The notes beneath the pieces are model-generated. The model did not search any database, was not told the DNA's origin, and saw nothing but the letters and a program-made list of their open reading frames with translations. Position numbers and translations under genes: made by a program. From Bordetella parapertussis (GTDB taxonomy: Bacteria; Pseudomonadota; Gammaproteobacteria; Burkholderiales; Burkholderiaceae_B), in contig CAMBFI010000008.1 of NCBI GenBank assembly GCA_945865935.1, forward strand, positions 82,340-146,339: 64,000 bases of DNA, given 5' to 3'. Every line of letters begins with the position of its first letter. Position 1 is the stretch's first letter. Shown here piece after piece: positions 25,524 to 35,122 of the stretch.

Positions 25524-27266
25524 TTAAATCTGACTGATTTTGTCAATTATATCGGTTTCCAAGGGTAAGGGCTCGCCATTTAGGGTCGCGGCGACTAAAT
25601 CCCCTGCCAAACTTGACCAAGTCAGCCCTCGTGAGGCGAGCCCCGCTACGGCCCAAAGGGTCTGTTCCGCATCTACCGCAGCGATCGCCGGCAGTCGTCC
25701 GGGCAACACCGCCCGCCAGCCAGCCCACCCACTCAATGCGCAATCGGCAAATCCCGACTCGACCAATCGTGACCCCAGTAAGCCATCGGTGCGCTGCATA
25801 TTCTCCCTCGCTCCAGCGCTCGTGACAAAAACTTGATCCGCTCCGTGCACGTAGCTGCTTCCCGTCACGCACTGACCACTCACCGCTGGCAGCACATAAC
25901 CATCTCCCGAAACGATGCAGCGTGGGCCGCCCGATATCGCGCGCTCAGGAAGGTAGGTAATTTCACCGCCCAACTGATGCATCGTGCGCAATCGCGCATC
26001 GGCAGCTAACAGTCCACTTGCGCTCAAAATGTGTTGCGTAGCATACGCGGCAGCGACGATCACAATCGGCGCCTCCTCTAGCACCTGGCCGGCTGCGTCC
26101 AGCACCTGCCACACATTTCCACGCCGCATCAGACGATCGACCCGCGCGGCACGGCGAGAAATTGCAACGCCACTCAGCAATTGATTGATAAACGCCTCAG
26201 GCTGGACGCGCACAGCCATTGGAAAGTGAATGCCGCCTCTTTGCAGCGTCAGGCCGGCGATCGCGCTCGCCTCCTTTGCCTCCACAAATTTAGCCCAGGC
26301 TTCCGGCAACTTCAGCCCAGACACCACATCTGCCAAATCAACGACACGTCCGGACGTGCGTGACAACTGCAACGCGCCGCAGGGTTCAAACGCCTCAGCC
26401 GTCAAATGTCCCCAGCGATGATGTGCACATAAGGTTCCCGCCCGAGACAAGCGCGCACGCACATCATCGTCACGCGTCAACATCGGGGTTAAGGCTGCCG
26501 CCAGGTGTCCTTGGTGCGAACCGTGTTGGCCTACCGACGCCTCGAGGACCTTGACAGTCCAGCCCCTCAAAGAAAGCGCATAGGCGACCCCAGCGCCTGC
26601 GAACCCACCCCCCACAACCACTGCGTGTTGATGACCTTCGCGTTGCACGGGCGAGGTCAACGGTGCGGCTTGAACAACGTGTGACCACACGCCGTCATGC
26701 ACTGCGCCTTGCGCCCACAACGCTGAAGCCCGATCCTCTAAGCGGTCAGGCACTCCAGAAGCAGACGACCAGGACATGACGAGTTTGCCCTGCGGCAACA
26801 GTACTTTCGTCGCTGCGCCGAACATCACTTCAATCTCTTCATGCGGATAAGAGCGTAGTGACGCCGGCAGCACCACAGCATCGGCGCGTACCGACAAACG
26901 CTGCAGCATGATGGATGGTTGGCCAACGGCCAGGGTGAGCGTGACGCATAACCCCTCAAACTCAAGGCGATGCACGCCCAAGAGATTTAAGGGCCATGCG
27001 TCCACCAACTGCTGCACGCAAGACTCCATGCTGGCGGGGCATGTTTGTAACAAGCGTACGCGTAATGCTTGGGGGTCCCCGAGTGCAGGGAGCAAGCCCA
27101 CAACGTGGAGGCATCGACTCCGCTGCGGATCTCGACGCCACGCATCCCACAGAGACAAGAACAGACGGCCTTCACCAAAGGCTGTGTCAACGATGGTGTA
27201 CGCGCGGCGATTGGCCCAAACGTGAGGCAGCCCAAGCGCAGCCGATACTGGGGGCCAGGACATCAT
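25524..27266 (-). CDS. mnmC: MnmC-like tRNA wobble-uridine oxidoreductase with degenerate methyltransferase domain
   Basis: A 580-residue protein. The C-terminal part (about 215-575) is the FAD oxidoreductase: AVVVGGGFAGAGVAYALSLRG, GHLAAALTPMLTRDDD and SRGLTWSSLAGDLVAATLNGEPLPLE. In MnmC this domain converts cmnm5s2U34 of tRNA to nm5s2U. The N-terminal methyltransferase domain, which then makes mnm5s2U, is only a shadow here: the SAM loop normally GFGTGLNFL reads AFGEGRLFL, and the DAFAP..NPEMW region is not recognisable. The start shares one base with the acyl-CoA ligase stop (TAATG), so translation is coupled. Confidence 0.83.
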   Translation of the reverse strand: MMSWPPVSAALGLPHVWANRRAYTIVDTAFGEGRLFLSLWDAWRRDPQRSRCLHVVGLLPALGDPQALRVRLLQTCPASMESCVQQLVDAWPLNLLGVHRLEFEGLCVTLTLAVGQPSIMLQRLSVRADAVVLPASLRSYPHEEIEVMFGAATKVLLPQGKLVMSWSSASGVPDRLEDRASALWAQGAVHDGVWSHVVQAAPLTSPVQREGHQHAVVVGGGFAGAGVAYALSLRGWTVKVLEASVGQHGSHQGHLAAALTPMLTRDDDVRARLSRAGTLCAHHRWGHLTAEAFEPCGALQLSRTSGRVVDLADVVSGLKLPEAWAKFVEAKEASAIAGLTLQRGGIHFPMAVRVQPEAFINQLLSGVAISRRAARVDRLMRRGNVWQVLDAAGQVLEEAPIVIVAAAYATQHILSASGLLAADARLRTMHQLGGEITYLPERAISGGPRCIVSGDGYVLPAVSGQCVTGSSYVHGADQVFVTSAGARENMQRTDGLLGSRLVESGFADCALSGWAGWRAVLPGRLPAIAAVDAEQTLWAVAGLASRGLTWSSLAGDLVAATLNGEPLPLETDIIDKISQI

Positions 27267-28930
27267 TAGGGCCGCAAGTCACGCCGCAAAATTTTTCCTA
27301 CATTGCTTTTCGGGAGTTCTGCGCGAAACTCGATCGCACGGGGACACTTATAACGACTCAATTTACGCGCGCACCAGTCGTGAACAGCTTCTTCATTCAG
27401 TTGTGGGTCCAAGGGCACGACAAATAGCTTCACTGCCTCGCCCGAAGCAGCATCTGGCATACCCACCGCAGCACATTCCAACACGCCCGGATGGCTCGAC
27501 ACCACCGCTTCGACTTCGCTGGGATACACATTAAAGCCAGACACAACAATCAAATCTTTTTTACGATCCACCAAAAAGACATAGCCTTGGGCAGTCATAT
27601 AGCCAATGTCTCCTGTGCGCAAGAAACCATCGGGCGTGAACGCTGCGTTCGTGTCGTGCGGCGCATTCCAATAGCCTCGCATGACTTGGGGCCCACGCAC
27701 GGCGATTTCGCCACGCTCGCCTGTCTCGACAGAAGACCCTTGCTCATCGACGATACGCACCTCGGTTGACGGCAGCGGCAACCCGATGCTTCCAGAATAA
27801 GCCTGCGCATTGGTCGGGTTGGCCGTGACAACAGGGGATGTCTCGGATAGTCCGTAACCTTCAATGAGCGGCCGTCCCGTCACAGCCACCCAACGCTGCG
27901 CGACGGCTTGCTGAATCGCCATGCCGCCACCAAAGGCCAAGCGCAAAGAACGAAAATCAAACGTCTCAAATTGCGCTTCGTTCAATAAAACATTGAACAA
28001 GGTGTTCACACCGGGAAACACATGCGGTGGATCTTTACGCCAGGCATAGAGCAATGACGCACGATCACGGGGGTTAATCACCAACACGCTTTTCATCCCG
28101 GCATGCAAGGCATACAACCCACACACGGTCATCGCAAACACATGATAAAGCGGCAAAGCAGTCAGCATCGTCAACGGCCGGGGCAACAAATCACCGAGTG
28201 CCGGTTGAGCGACGGCCTGCACTTGCAAGACGTTGGACACGAGATTACGGTGCGTCAGCATGGCAGCCCTGGGCGCACCCGTTGTCCCACCCGTGTATTG
28301 CAGCGCAGCCAGGTCATCCATCGCGATATCAGGTGCATGCCAGGATAAGTCTCGTCCCAACCGCAGTACAAACCGCCAGGGCCATGCTCCAGGCATGGGC
28401 TTTTTCGGACCCAGTTTTTTCAGATGCCGTGCACCGAAGTTAATGACAACTGATTTCAGTGCACCCAACATATCACCAGGCGCGACGATCACTCGATGTA
28501 ACAAAGCATCGCAATCCGTCACCTGCTCAAGGGTGTCGGCCACACTTTCAAACACCACAATCACGCTCGCACCGCTATCACGCAACTGCGCGCCAAGCTC
28601 CCTTGGGGTACAGAGTGGATTCACGTTGACCACAACACAACCCGCTTTCAGGGTCCCGAACAGCGCAACGGGGTAGGCCAACACATTGGGCAACATCAGC
28701 GCAACGCGCGCGCCAGGATCCAGCCCAAGGGACTGCAGCCACTTGGCAAAGCATGCAGCCTCTTGTTCAAGCTTTGCATACGTCAGGTGCGCGCCAAAGG
28801 ACTGCACTGCCGCGCGCGGGCCGTATCGTTTGCACGCCTGCTCGAGCAAATCCACTAAAGAGGCATAACCGTCGGTGGAAATCGTTGGCGAAACGCCTTC
28901 AGGATAACTACTAATCCATGGTGAGTTCAT
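27266..28930 (-). CDS. Long-chain-type fatty acid--CoA ligase (AMP-forming)
   Basis: A 554-residue ANL-family ligase that adenylates a carboxylate and then makes its CoA thioester. Seen: the phosphate loop YTGGTTGAPRAAMLTH (A3), PLYHVFAMT, GYGLSETSPVV (A5), GYWNAPHDTNAAFTPDGFLRTGDIG and the hinge DRKKDLIVVSGFNVYPSEVE (A7-A8), ending with SNVGKILRRDL and the catalytic Lys near the C-terminus. The pattern is FadD-like. It is followed with a TAATG overlap by mnmC. The upstream region 28931-29014 is divergent to an M20 amidohydrolase. Confidence 0.92.
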   Translation of the reverse strand: MNSPWISSYPEGVSPTISTDGYASLVDLLEQACKRYGPRAAVQSFGAHLTYAKLEQEAACFAKWLQSLGLDPGARVALMLPNVLAYPVALFGTLKAGCVVVNVNPLCTPRELGAQLRDSGASVIVVFESVADTLEQVTDCDALLHRVIVAPGDMLGALKSVVINFGARHLKKLGPKKPMPGAWPWRFVLRLGRDLSWHAPDIAMDDLAALQYTGGTTGAPRAAMLTHRNLVSNVLQVQAVAQPALGDLLPRPLTMLTALPLYHVFAMTVCGLYALHAGMKSVLVINPRDRASLLYAWRKDPPHVFPGVNTLFNVLLNEAQFETFDFRSLRLAFGGGMAIQQAVAQRWVAVTGRPLIEGYGLSETSPVVTANPTNAQAYSGSIGLPLPSTEVRIVDEQGSSVETGERGEIAVRGPQVMRGYWNAPHDTNAAFTPDGFLRTGDIGYMTAQGYVFLVDRKKDLIVVSGFNVYPSEVEAVVSSHPGVLECAAVGMPDAASGEAVKLFVVPLDPQLNEEAVHDWCARKLSRYKCPRAIEFRAELPKSNVGKILRRDLRP

Positions 28931-29014
28931 GGTCTATTGTCTACTCGAAATATAGGTTTAGAACGTCATTTTCATCGATAATACCGTCAGACATGGTTGA
29001 TTAAAGTGATTTGT

Positions 29015-30208
29015 ATGAAACTTCTTGAGCCCTTTTTAAGCTGGCAGTCCGAAATTCAAGCGATTCGGCGCGATATCCACGCCCACCCGGAGCTCCGCTA
29101 CGAAGAGCAGCGTACGGCCGATGTCGTGGCAGAGACCTTGCAGAAATGGGGCATCCCAGTTCACCGAGGATTGGGCGGAACAGGTGTGGTGGGCATCATC
29201 ACAGGCCGCACAACCGGAACCCGCGCAATTGGGTTGCGCGCCGATATCGATGCTCTCCCCATGCAAGAGCTCAACACCTTTGAGCATGCCAGTCGCCACC
29301 CCGGAAAAATGCACGGCTGCGGTCACGACGGGCATACAGCCATGTTGCTTAATGCGGCACGCTACTTGGCAGAAACCAAGAATTTTGAGGGCACGGTTTA
29401 CGCTATTTTCCAGCCCGCCGAAGAAGGTGGTGCAGGCGCCAAGCGCATGATAGACGACGGCCTGTTCACTAAATTTCCCATGCAAGCCGTCTTCGGGATG
29501 CACAATTGGCCCGGCATGCCAGTCGGACAGTTCGGCGTCACGGCCGGCCCGATGATGGGCTCGAGCAATCGATTCTCCATCAAGGTTCGCGGCAAGGGTG
29601 GCCACGCCGCGATGCCGCACTTGGGCGTCGACCCTGTCATGACCGCCGTGCAAATCGCCCAGGCATTACAAACCATCATCACGCGCAACCGTCACCCCCT
29701 AGAGGCCGCCATACTGAGCATTACGCAAATTCATACGGGTAGCGCAGATAACGTCATTCCGACCGACGCGATCATGGCAGGTACCGTACGGACCTTCACG
29801 ATTGAGACCCTCGACCTGATTGAAAAACGTATGCGTGAAGTCACGGAGCACACTGCTGCAGCGATGGGTGCTGAGGCTGATTTTTCCTTTAATCGCGTCT
29901 ATCCGCCCACGATTAACCATCCGGCTGAAACGGCATTTTGCGTCGATGTCATGCGCGAAATCGTTGGAACCGAGCAAGTAAACGACCATGTTGTGCCCAC
30001 CATGGGGGCTGAAGACTTTGCCTTCATGCTGCAAGAGGTGCCAGGCTGCTACGTCTGGATCGGCAACGGCATGGGAGATCATCGGGACGCCGGCCACGGG
30101 CTAGGCCCCTGCATGCTGCATAACGGCTCCTATGACTTCAATGACGACTTGCTCCCCCTGGGCGCGACCTACTGGGTGAAACTGGCCGAAAATTGGTGTA
30201 AGCGATAA
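29015..30208 (+). CDS. M20 family amidohydrolase (hippurate hydrolase-like)
   Basis: A 397-residue metallopeptidase of the HipO/N-acyl-L-amino acid amidohydrolase group. I use the ATG at 29015; an in-frame TTG six codons upstream lacks support. Metal-site motifs: HGCGHDGHT, QPAEEG with the catalytic Glu pair, HNWPG, RGKGGHAAMPH, and MGAEDFAFML near the end. It releases an amino acid from an N-acyl derivative. A second M20 gene at 61352 is its paralogue. It is followed at 53 nt by the YeiH-like exporter, suggesting linked use of a sulfur or amino-acid product, which is speculative. Confidence 0.92.
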   Translation: MKLLEPFLSWQSEIQAIRRDIHAHPELRYEEQRTADVVAETLQKWGIPVHRGLGGTGVVGIITGRTTGTRAIGLRADIDALPMQELNTFEHASRHPGKMHGCGHDGHTAMLLNAARYLAETKNFEGTVYAIFQPAEEGGAGAKRMIDDGLFTKFPMQAVFGMHNWPGMPVGQFGVTAGPMMGSSNRFSIKVRGKGGHAAMPHLGVDPVMTAVQIAQALQTIITRNRHPLEAAILSITQIHTGSADNVIPTDAIMAGTVRTFTIETLDLIEKRMREVTEHTAAAMGAEADFSFNRVYPPTINHPAETAFCVDVMREIVGTEQVNDHVVPTMGAEDFAFMLQEVPGCYVWIGNGMGDHRDAGHGLGPCMLHNGSYDFNDDLLPLGATYWVKLAENWCKR

Positions 30209-30261
30209 GCCCAATATCGGAGTAGTATCTCGGTCATTCTTAATTGACCCGTCATCCCAGC

Positions 30262-31305
30262 ATGTCTCAACCTGCCCTCACGAGCGCCTCCCCCTGGCGC
30301 GACAAACTCAACGGGATGCTTTTTGTCGGGCTTCTAGCCGCCGCGGTCGTTCAACTCGCGGGTATCCCTTTCGTAAAAACCTTGGGCTTCAGCCCGCTGG
30401 TGATTGGAATTGTCTGCGGCATGTTGTATGGCAACTTGTTACGAGGAACCATGCCCGCGGAATGGGGGGCAGGCGTTCACTTCACCGCGCGTAGACTGTT
30501 GCGCGTTGCGGTGGCGTTTTATGGCCTCAACATCAGTATTCAACAAATTATCGAAGTTGGCTTACCCGGACTGCTCGTCTCTGTAGGCATTGTAGTGGGG
30601 GTGCTTGTATTAGGCACGGTGATCGGCACTCGGGTACTCAAGCTCGATCGCGATACGGCGATGTTGACCGCTTCAGGTAGCGCAGTATGCGGCGCAGCCG
30701 CTGTCTTGGCTTTCGAGTCCACCCTCAAATCCGCACCTCACAAAAGCGCTGTGGCCGTTGCAACCGTCGTTCTGTTCGGCACGATCTCCATGTTCTTCTA
30801 CCCACTGATTTATCAGGCCGGCTGGATAGGCATGGACACGCGCGCGTTTGGCATCTTCTTGGGTGGCGCCGTGCACGAAGTCGCGCAAGTGGTGGCGTCT
30901 GCTAGCAATATTGACCCCGCGACAACAGAAATTGCCACAATCGTCAAAATGACCCGCGTGGCGCTGTTGATCCCGATTTTGCTCTTGGTTGGACTTTGGC
31001 TTCAACGCACAGCAATAGCCGCAGCGGCACCCGGCGCAAAAAAACCTAGCCTGCCTATTCCTTGGTTCGCCATCGGGTTCCTAGTGCTCGCGCTGATTAA
31101 CTCCGCAGAGATCATCCCTCCAAACGTCCTGCAGGCACTGCGCACGCTCGACATCTTCGTGTTGACCATGGCCATGACGGCGCTGGGAATCGAGACACGC
31201 TTTGCTCAAATGCGCCAGGCAGGGCCTCGTGTCATGGCACTTGGTGCGATCTTGTTTATACTGCTCGGATGCGGCGGCTATGCATTGGTCAAAATTGTGA
31301 CCTAA
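30262..31305 (+). CDS. YeiH/UPF0324 family putative sulfate exporter
   Basis: A 347-residue inner-membrane protein with about ten hydrophobic helices. The family blocks GFSPLVIGIVCGMLYGN, RVAVAFYGLNISIQQI, TASGSAVCGAAAVLAFE and HEVAQVVAS are all present. YeiH is named a putative sulfate exporter; the evidence is comparative. I use the ATG at 30262 rather than an upstream TTG. It lies between an M20 hydrolase and mgtE on the same strand. Confidence 0.88.
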   Translation: MSQPALTSASPWRDKLNGMLFVGLLAAAVVQLAGIPFVKTLGFSPLVIGIVCGMLYGNLLRGTMPAEWGAGVHFTARRLLRVAVAFYGLNISIQQIIEVGLPGLLVSVGIVVGVLVLGTVIGTRVLKLDRDTAMLTASGSAVCGAAAVLAFESTLKSAPHKSAVAVATVVLFGTISMFFYPLIYQAGWIGMDTRAFGIFLGGAVHEVAQVVASASNIDPATTEIATIVKMTRVALLIPILLLVGLWLQRTAIAAAAPGAKKPSLPIPWFAIGFLVLALINSAEIIPPNVLQALRTLDIFVLTMAMTALGIETRFAQMRQAGPRVMALGAILFILLGCGGYALVKIVT

Positions 31306-31363
31306 CTCTTGCATGGCTTGAGCCACAAGCAGTTATTGACCCACTCGTTGGCACGGGCTCCCC

Positions 31364-32830
31364 ATGACGCAAACAACCCCTGACGCGCCCGTCACCGCTC
31401 GGCGGCTTGATCCCGAGGATGCTCAGCTCGCGCTTGCCAAAGTGCAAGAGTTGTTGCAACGTCACCAGCTCGTCGAAAATCTCGTCCATCGTCAGGAAGA
31501 AAACGATCAACGTGCCGGTCTAGTCGAAGGCTTGCTGCAACGCCAGCACGACGCCGAACTCACCGCACTCGTCAACGATCTGCACCCTGCAGATATTGCT
31601 TTCATCTTAAGCTCCGTTCCAAAAACAGAGCGCCAAATGATTTGGCGTTTGGTGGGTGCCCAACACGACGCCGATGTATTGCTTGAAGTTGACGATTGGG
31701 TGCGTGAATCGCTCATTGAAGCGATGGATCGCAAGGATCTCGTGGCGGCCACCGGCAACATGGATGCCGATGAGCTCGCAGATCTCGCTCCTGACCTGCC
31801 TGCTGATGTGGTGGCGGAAGTGCAAAAGGGCCTGACAATCGAAGAACGGGCGCGTTTGATTGAAGCCATGGGCTATCCAGAGGATAGCGTGGGCAGCATC
31901 ATGGACTTCGAAATGGTGCGCGTCCGCGAGGACGTGACCCTCGAGGTTGTACTGCGCTACCTCCGCCGCTTGCCGGAGTTACCCGACCACACCGATCAGA
32001 TCTTTGTCGTGAATCGCTCGGATAAGCTGCTGGGTACGCTCACCCTATCCGCACTACTGGTCAACGAACCTGAAGTGGACGTCAGCCAGGTAATGAGCAC
32101 AGAGTATCTGTCGCTCAGCCCGCTAGACTCAGACTCTGACGCAGCCGGGGCTTTCGAGCGCTATGACCTCGTGTCAGCGCCTGTCGTCGACGACCTTGGA
32201 CGTCTCGTGGGTCGCGTCACCATTGGCGAGGTCGTAGATGTGATCCGAGAGGACTCGGATGAACAAGCGCTGTCTCGTGCCGGTATGCAGGAGGAAGACA
32301 TCTTTGCGCCGGTCACCATGGCACTGCGTAACCGGGCGCCTTGGCTGATCCTGAACTTATGCACCGCCGCGACCGCTTCGTTTGTGGCCTCGCTCTTTGA
32401 GGATACGGTGAGCACAATCGTCGTACTCGCATTTTTAATGTCGATCGTGGCCGGCATTGGCGGTAACTCGGGCAATCAAACGATGACTTTGATTATTCGC
32501 GCGCTGGCAGTGGGTCGCATCACACCTAAAAACGTATGGCCCTTGGTTAAGCGTGAAATGCTCGTCACCTTTCTAGTGGGCTTGCTCGGGAGCTCAATCG
32601 CCGCGGTCTTTGCCTGGCTTATTTCGCATTCCGTTTCAATCGCGCTCGTCATGATGGGTGCCATGATCTGCAACATGCTCGTTGGTGCCTCCATTGGTGT
32701 GCTCGTGCCAGTGGTTCGCACGCGACTGGGCAAGGATCCTGCCATGGGCTCGTCCGTACTTCTGACTTTTGCAACAGATTCGCTGGGCTTCTTTATCTTT
32801 TTAGGTCTAGCGACTGTATTTTTGATCTAA
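31364..32830 (+). CDS. mgtE: Magnesium transporter MgtE
   Basis: A 488-residue magnesium channel. The N-terminal cytoplasmic domain (residues 30-150: ADIAFILSSVP, MDADELADLAPDLP) senses Mg2+, tandem CBS domains follow (about 150-290, ending VGRVTIGEVVDVI), and a plug helix leads to five C-terminal helices (about 330-488) with the NSGNQTMTLIIRALA pore segment and the conserved Asp near the end (TFATDSLGFFIFL). Full family length. The gate is closed when cytosolic Mg2+ is high in studied members. Confidence 0.94.
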   Translation: MTQTTPDAPVTARRLDPEDAQLALAKVQELLQRHQLVENLVHRQEENDQRAGLVEGLLQRQHDAELTALVNDLHPADIAFILSSVPKTERQMIWRLVGAQHDADVLLEVDDWVRESLIEAMDRKDLVAATGNMDADELADLAPDLPADVVAEVQKGLTIEERARLIEAMGYPEDSVGSIMDFEMVRVREDVTLEVVLRYLRRLPELPDHTDQIFVVNRSDKLLGTLTLSALLVNEPEVDVSQVMSTEYLSLSPLDSDSDAAGAFERYDLVSAPVVDDLGRLVGRVTIGEVVDVIREDSDEQALSRAGMQEEDIFAPVTMALRNRAPWLILNLCTAATASFVASLFEDTVSTIVVLAFLMSIVAGIGGNSGNQTMTLIIRALAVGRITPKNVWPLVKREMLVTFLVGLLGSSIAAVFAWLISHSVSIALVMMGAMICNMLVGASIGVLVPVVRTRLGKDPAMGSSVLLTFATDSLGFFIFLGLATVFLI

Positions 32831-32841
32831 CGAGGTGGCGC

Positions 32842-33483
32842 TTAATTCAAGGTCTGTACTGAGGCCAAGACGCGATTGACATGCGTGCCGATACGCCCCA
32901 CATCCATGCCATAGACATGAATGGATACAGCGGGCTCAGTCGCCTGATTGCCCAGCCGGTGAATAAACTCAAGTCCCGCGTGTCCACATGCGCTGTACCC
33001 AGGCTCGCGTGTAAATTGGCTCAGCAGATAGGCGTGGCGTTGCGAACTATCCCATTGATAGAAGCCCTCGGTTAACTCGCCGGCCAAAATACGGTAAGCG
33101 CACCACGCATAATGTGCGTGAATCGGACTGCACTGCTGGGATCCCCACACTAAGCCAACCACGGTAAAACGCCCGAGCGGATCCGCATGCAAGATGTGGC
33201 GCGTATAACTCTGCGTGGATCTCGGGAGCGCCAAAACGGCCGCAGTGAGATCGACCGCAGCCCGCCGGCCAAGCTGTTGGCCAATTGCTTGCCGCATGCG
33301 GTAAGGCACTAAATCAGGTTCACTCAAGCACGCTGCCTCGAGGTCTGCGGGCAGGCCTGGCACCACTCTTTCCAATAAAGAAAACGGCAAGTCAGCTTCC
33401 GGATTGGATTCCAGGTTGACTTGCCGGCCAGCACGTGACTGGGAGAGGAGACTAGACATACCTACATGATAGAGAGCCTCCAT
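32842..33483 (-). CDS. Cysteine dioxygenase-like cupin
   Basis: A protein of 213 residues (205 from the second Met). The cupin core SPIHAHYAWCAYRILAGEL supplies His122 and His124, and FIHRLGN His175, giving the three-His iron site of cysteine dioxygenases; SIHVYG follows as in the family. The enzyme oxidises cysteine (or 3-mercaptopropionate) to the sulfinate. Divergent from an Lrp/AsnC regulator, with an inverted repeat between them, and its 3' end faces mgtE 11 nt away. The start is uncertain: AGG lies too close to the second Met and no site precedes the first. Confidence 0.85.
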   Translation of the reverse strand: MEALYHVGMSSLLSQSRAGRQVNLESNPEADLPFSLLERVVPGLPADLEAACLSEPDLVPYRMRQAIGQQLGRRAAVDLTAAVLALPRSTQSYTRHILHADPLGRFTVVGLVWGSQQCSPIHAHYAWCAYRILAGELTEGFYQWDSSQRHAYLLSQFTREPGYSACGHAGLEFIHRLGNQATEPAVSIHVYGMDVGRIGTHVNRVLASVQTLN

Positions 33484-33523
33484 AAGAAATAATTTGCTAA
33501 TTTTGCTATTTTTATTATTTAAT

Positions 33524-33538
33524 TAGAAAATTTTTCTA
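33524..33538. promoter_or_regulatory. Putative Lrp/AsnC operator (inverted repeat)
   Basis: A perfect 7-bp inverted repeat around one base: TAGAAAA (33524-33530), T, TTTTCTA (33532-33538). It lies in the AT-rich gap between the divergent cysteine-dioxygenase-like and Lrp/AsnC genes. Lrp/AsnC regulators commonly bind AT-rich palindromes of about this size. Confidence 0.6.
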
Positions 33539-33564
33539 CTTTTAATGAATAAATCAAACTAAAT

Positions 33565-34032
33565 ATGCCAATCGACAAGAAAGACCGAGAAATCCTTCGT
33601 TTAATGCAAGAAGATGCCGGCTTATCGCTTGCCGATTTGGCCGCAGCCGTCAACCTGACACCAACTCCGTGTTGGAGGCGTATCCAAAAACTGCAAGCAG
33701 AGGGCGTTATTCGAAAGCAGGTTGCCCTCTGTGATGCGCGCAAGCTTAACCTTGGGCTCACGACCTTTGTCACGATTCGAACAAGTCAACACAATGAACA
33801 GTGGATGCAACGCTTTGTGGATGGCGCAACCAGCATCCCCGAGATTGTTGAAATCTATCGCTTGAGCGGCGATGCCGACTACTTACTAAAAATTGTCGTG
33901 CCGGATATCGATCGCTATGACAGCGTCTACAAAAGACTGATTCGCTCAGTCGACCTCTTAGACGTCAGCTCAGCCTTTGCCATGGAAACCATCAAGTGCA
34001 CTACCGCACTACCACTTGACTACGCGCAGTGA
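33565..34032 (+). CDS. Lrp/AsnC family transcriptional regulator
   Basis: A 155-residue DNA-binding regulator. The N-terminal helix-turn-helix (residues about 8-55, DREILRLMQEDAGLSLADLAAAVNLTPTPCWRRIQKLQAEGVI) is followed by a RAM ligand-binding domain (about 65-150, LTTFVTIR, IPEIVEIYRLSGDADYLLKIVV). Divergent from the cysteine-dioxygenase-like gene, so cysteine-responsive control is the natural hypothesis. Its stop and the PerM gene stop are 2 nt apart, convergent. Confidence 0.93.
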   Translation: MPIDKKDREILRLMQEDAGLSLADLAAAVNLTPTPCWRRIQKLQAEGVIRKQVALCDARKLNLGLTTFVTIRTSQHNEQWMQRFVDGATSIPEIVEIYRLSGDADYLLKIVVPDIDRYDSVYKRLIRSVDLLDVSSAFAMETIKCTTALPLDYAQ

Positions 34033-34034
34033 GC

Positions 34035-35093
34035 CTAGTCCCGATTTTCATGCATGGATGGGTCTGCCATCCATGCTCGCGTCAAGGTGTAGGTGACGGC
34101 CAGCGCGACGGGGCCAACAAAGATCCCGATCAAACCAAAACTAATCAAGCCGCCAATCACTCCCGCGAAAATCAATAACAAGGGGAGGTCTGCACCTCGC
34201 TTAATCAACATGGGTCGCAAGAAATTATCCAGGCTCACTACCACCAGACTCCAGACCAGCAAAAACGTGGCCCACCCCGTGTCCCCTTCCCAGTACATCC
34301 AGGCGACCGCAGGAAACAAGACCAGACTCGGACCCACCTGCGCAATACATAACATCAGCATCGCCGCGGACAACACTGCTGCGAATGGAACACCAGCAAT
34401 CACAAGACCCAAGCCACCCAGCGCTGTTTGCGCGACCGCTGTCACGCCCACACCCAACGCAACGGCTCGAATCGCCTGTCCGGCTAAGACGATCGCGTCT
34501 TCACCCCTCTTGCCCGCTAAACGTTTACCAAATCCTCGTGCCATCGACGCTGCGGCTTCACCCGATGCGTAAAAGATCGCAGCAATCACCACGACCAAAA
34601 AGAACTGAATCAACATACCGCCCAGACCACCAAACTGCGACAACAACCATTTGCCTGTCGAGCTTGCATATGGCGTGATGTGCTCGAGGATTCCGGGGGC
34701 GCCCCCGGCAATCAGGTCCCGCCAACTGGTCGCAATCTTTTCACCGATATAAGGAATTGCCTCAATCCAATTAGGTGGCGCAGGAATACCGTTGTCAATC
34801 AGATCCTTCCAAAAGGTGGTTAGCTGATCCGAGCGATCTGCAATGGTTGTAATGGCCCACCATAAAGGCGCAACGAGTAAAAGCAACATCCCAACTGACA
34901 TGACGGCAACCGCTGGCGTGCGGCGTCCACCGAAAAGTCGTTCGAGTGCGATGAGCCAGGGCCAGGTGGCGACCACGATCATGGTTGCCCACACTGTTGC
35001 CGCAAGAAAGGGTCTAAGCACCCAAAGAGAGAGCGCTAGCAAGCCTACGATACAGAAAATTGCGAGGGTGCTGCGTGTCAAGTCATGTTGCAT
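34035..35093 (-). CDS. AI-2E/PerM family membrane protein
   Basis: A 352-residue inner-membrane protein with the family's hydrophobic segments and the conserved FLRPMLIKRGADLPLLLIFAGVIGGL stretch, together with an N-terminal TLAIFCIVGLLALSLWVLRPFL. Members include AI-2 exporters and sodium/proton antiporters; the role here cannot be told. It lies directly downstream of secA, same strand (29 nt), and might be partly co-transcribed. Confidence 0.88.
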   Translation of the reverse strand: MQHDLTRSTLAIFCIVGLLALSLWVLRPFLAATVWATMIVVATWPWLIALERLFGGRRTPAVAVMSVGMLLLLVAPLWWAITTIADRSDQLTTFWKDLIDNGIPAPPNWIEAIPYIGEKIATSWRDLIAGGAPGILEHITPYASSTGKWLLSQFGGLGGMLIQFFLVVVIAAIFYASGEAAASMARGFGKRLAGKRGEDAIVLAGQAIRAVALGVGVTAVAQTALGGLGLVIAGVPFAAVLSAAMLMLCIAQVGPSLVLFPAVAWMYWEGDTGWATFLLVWSLVVVSLDNFLRPMLIKRGADLPLLLIFAGVIGGLISFGLIGIFVGPVALAVTYTLTRAWMADPSMHENRD

Positions 35094-35122
35094 TATCTAG
35101 CCTCACCCTGGCAAACTTCGCC

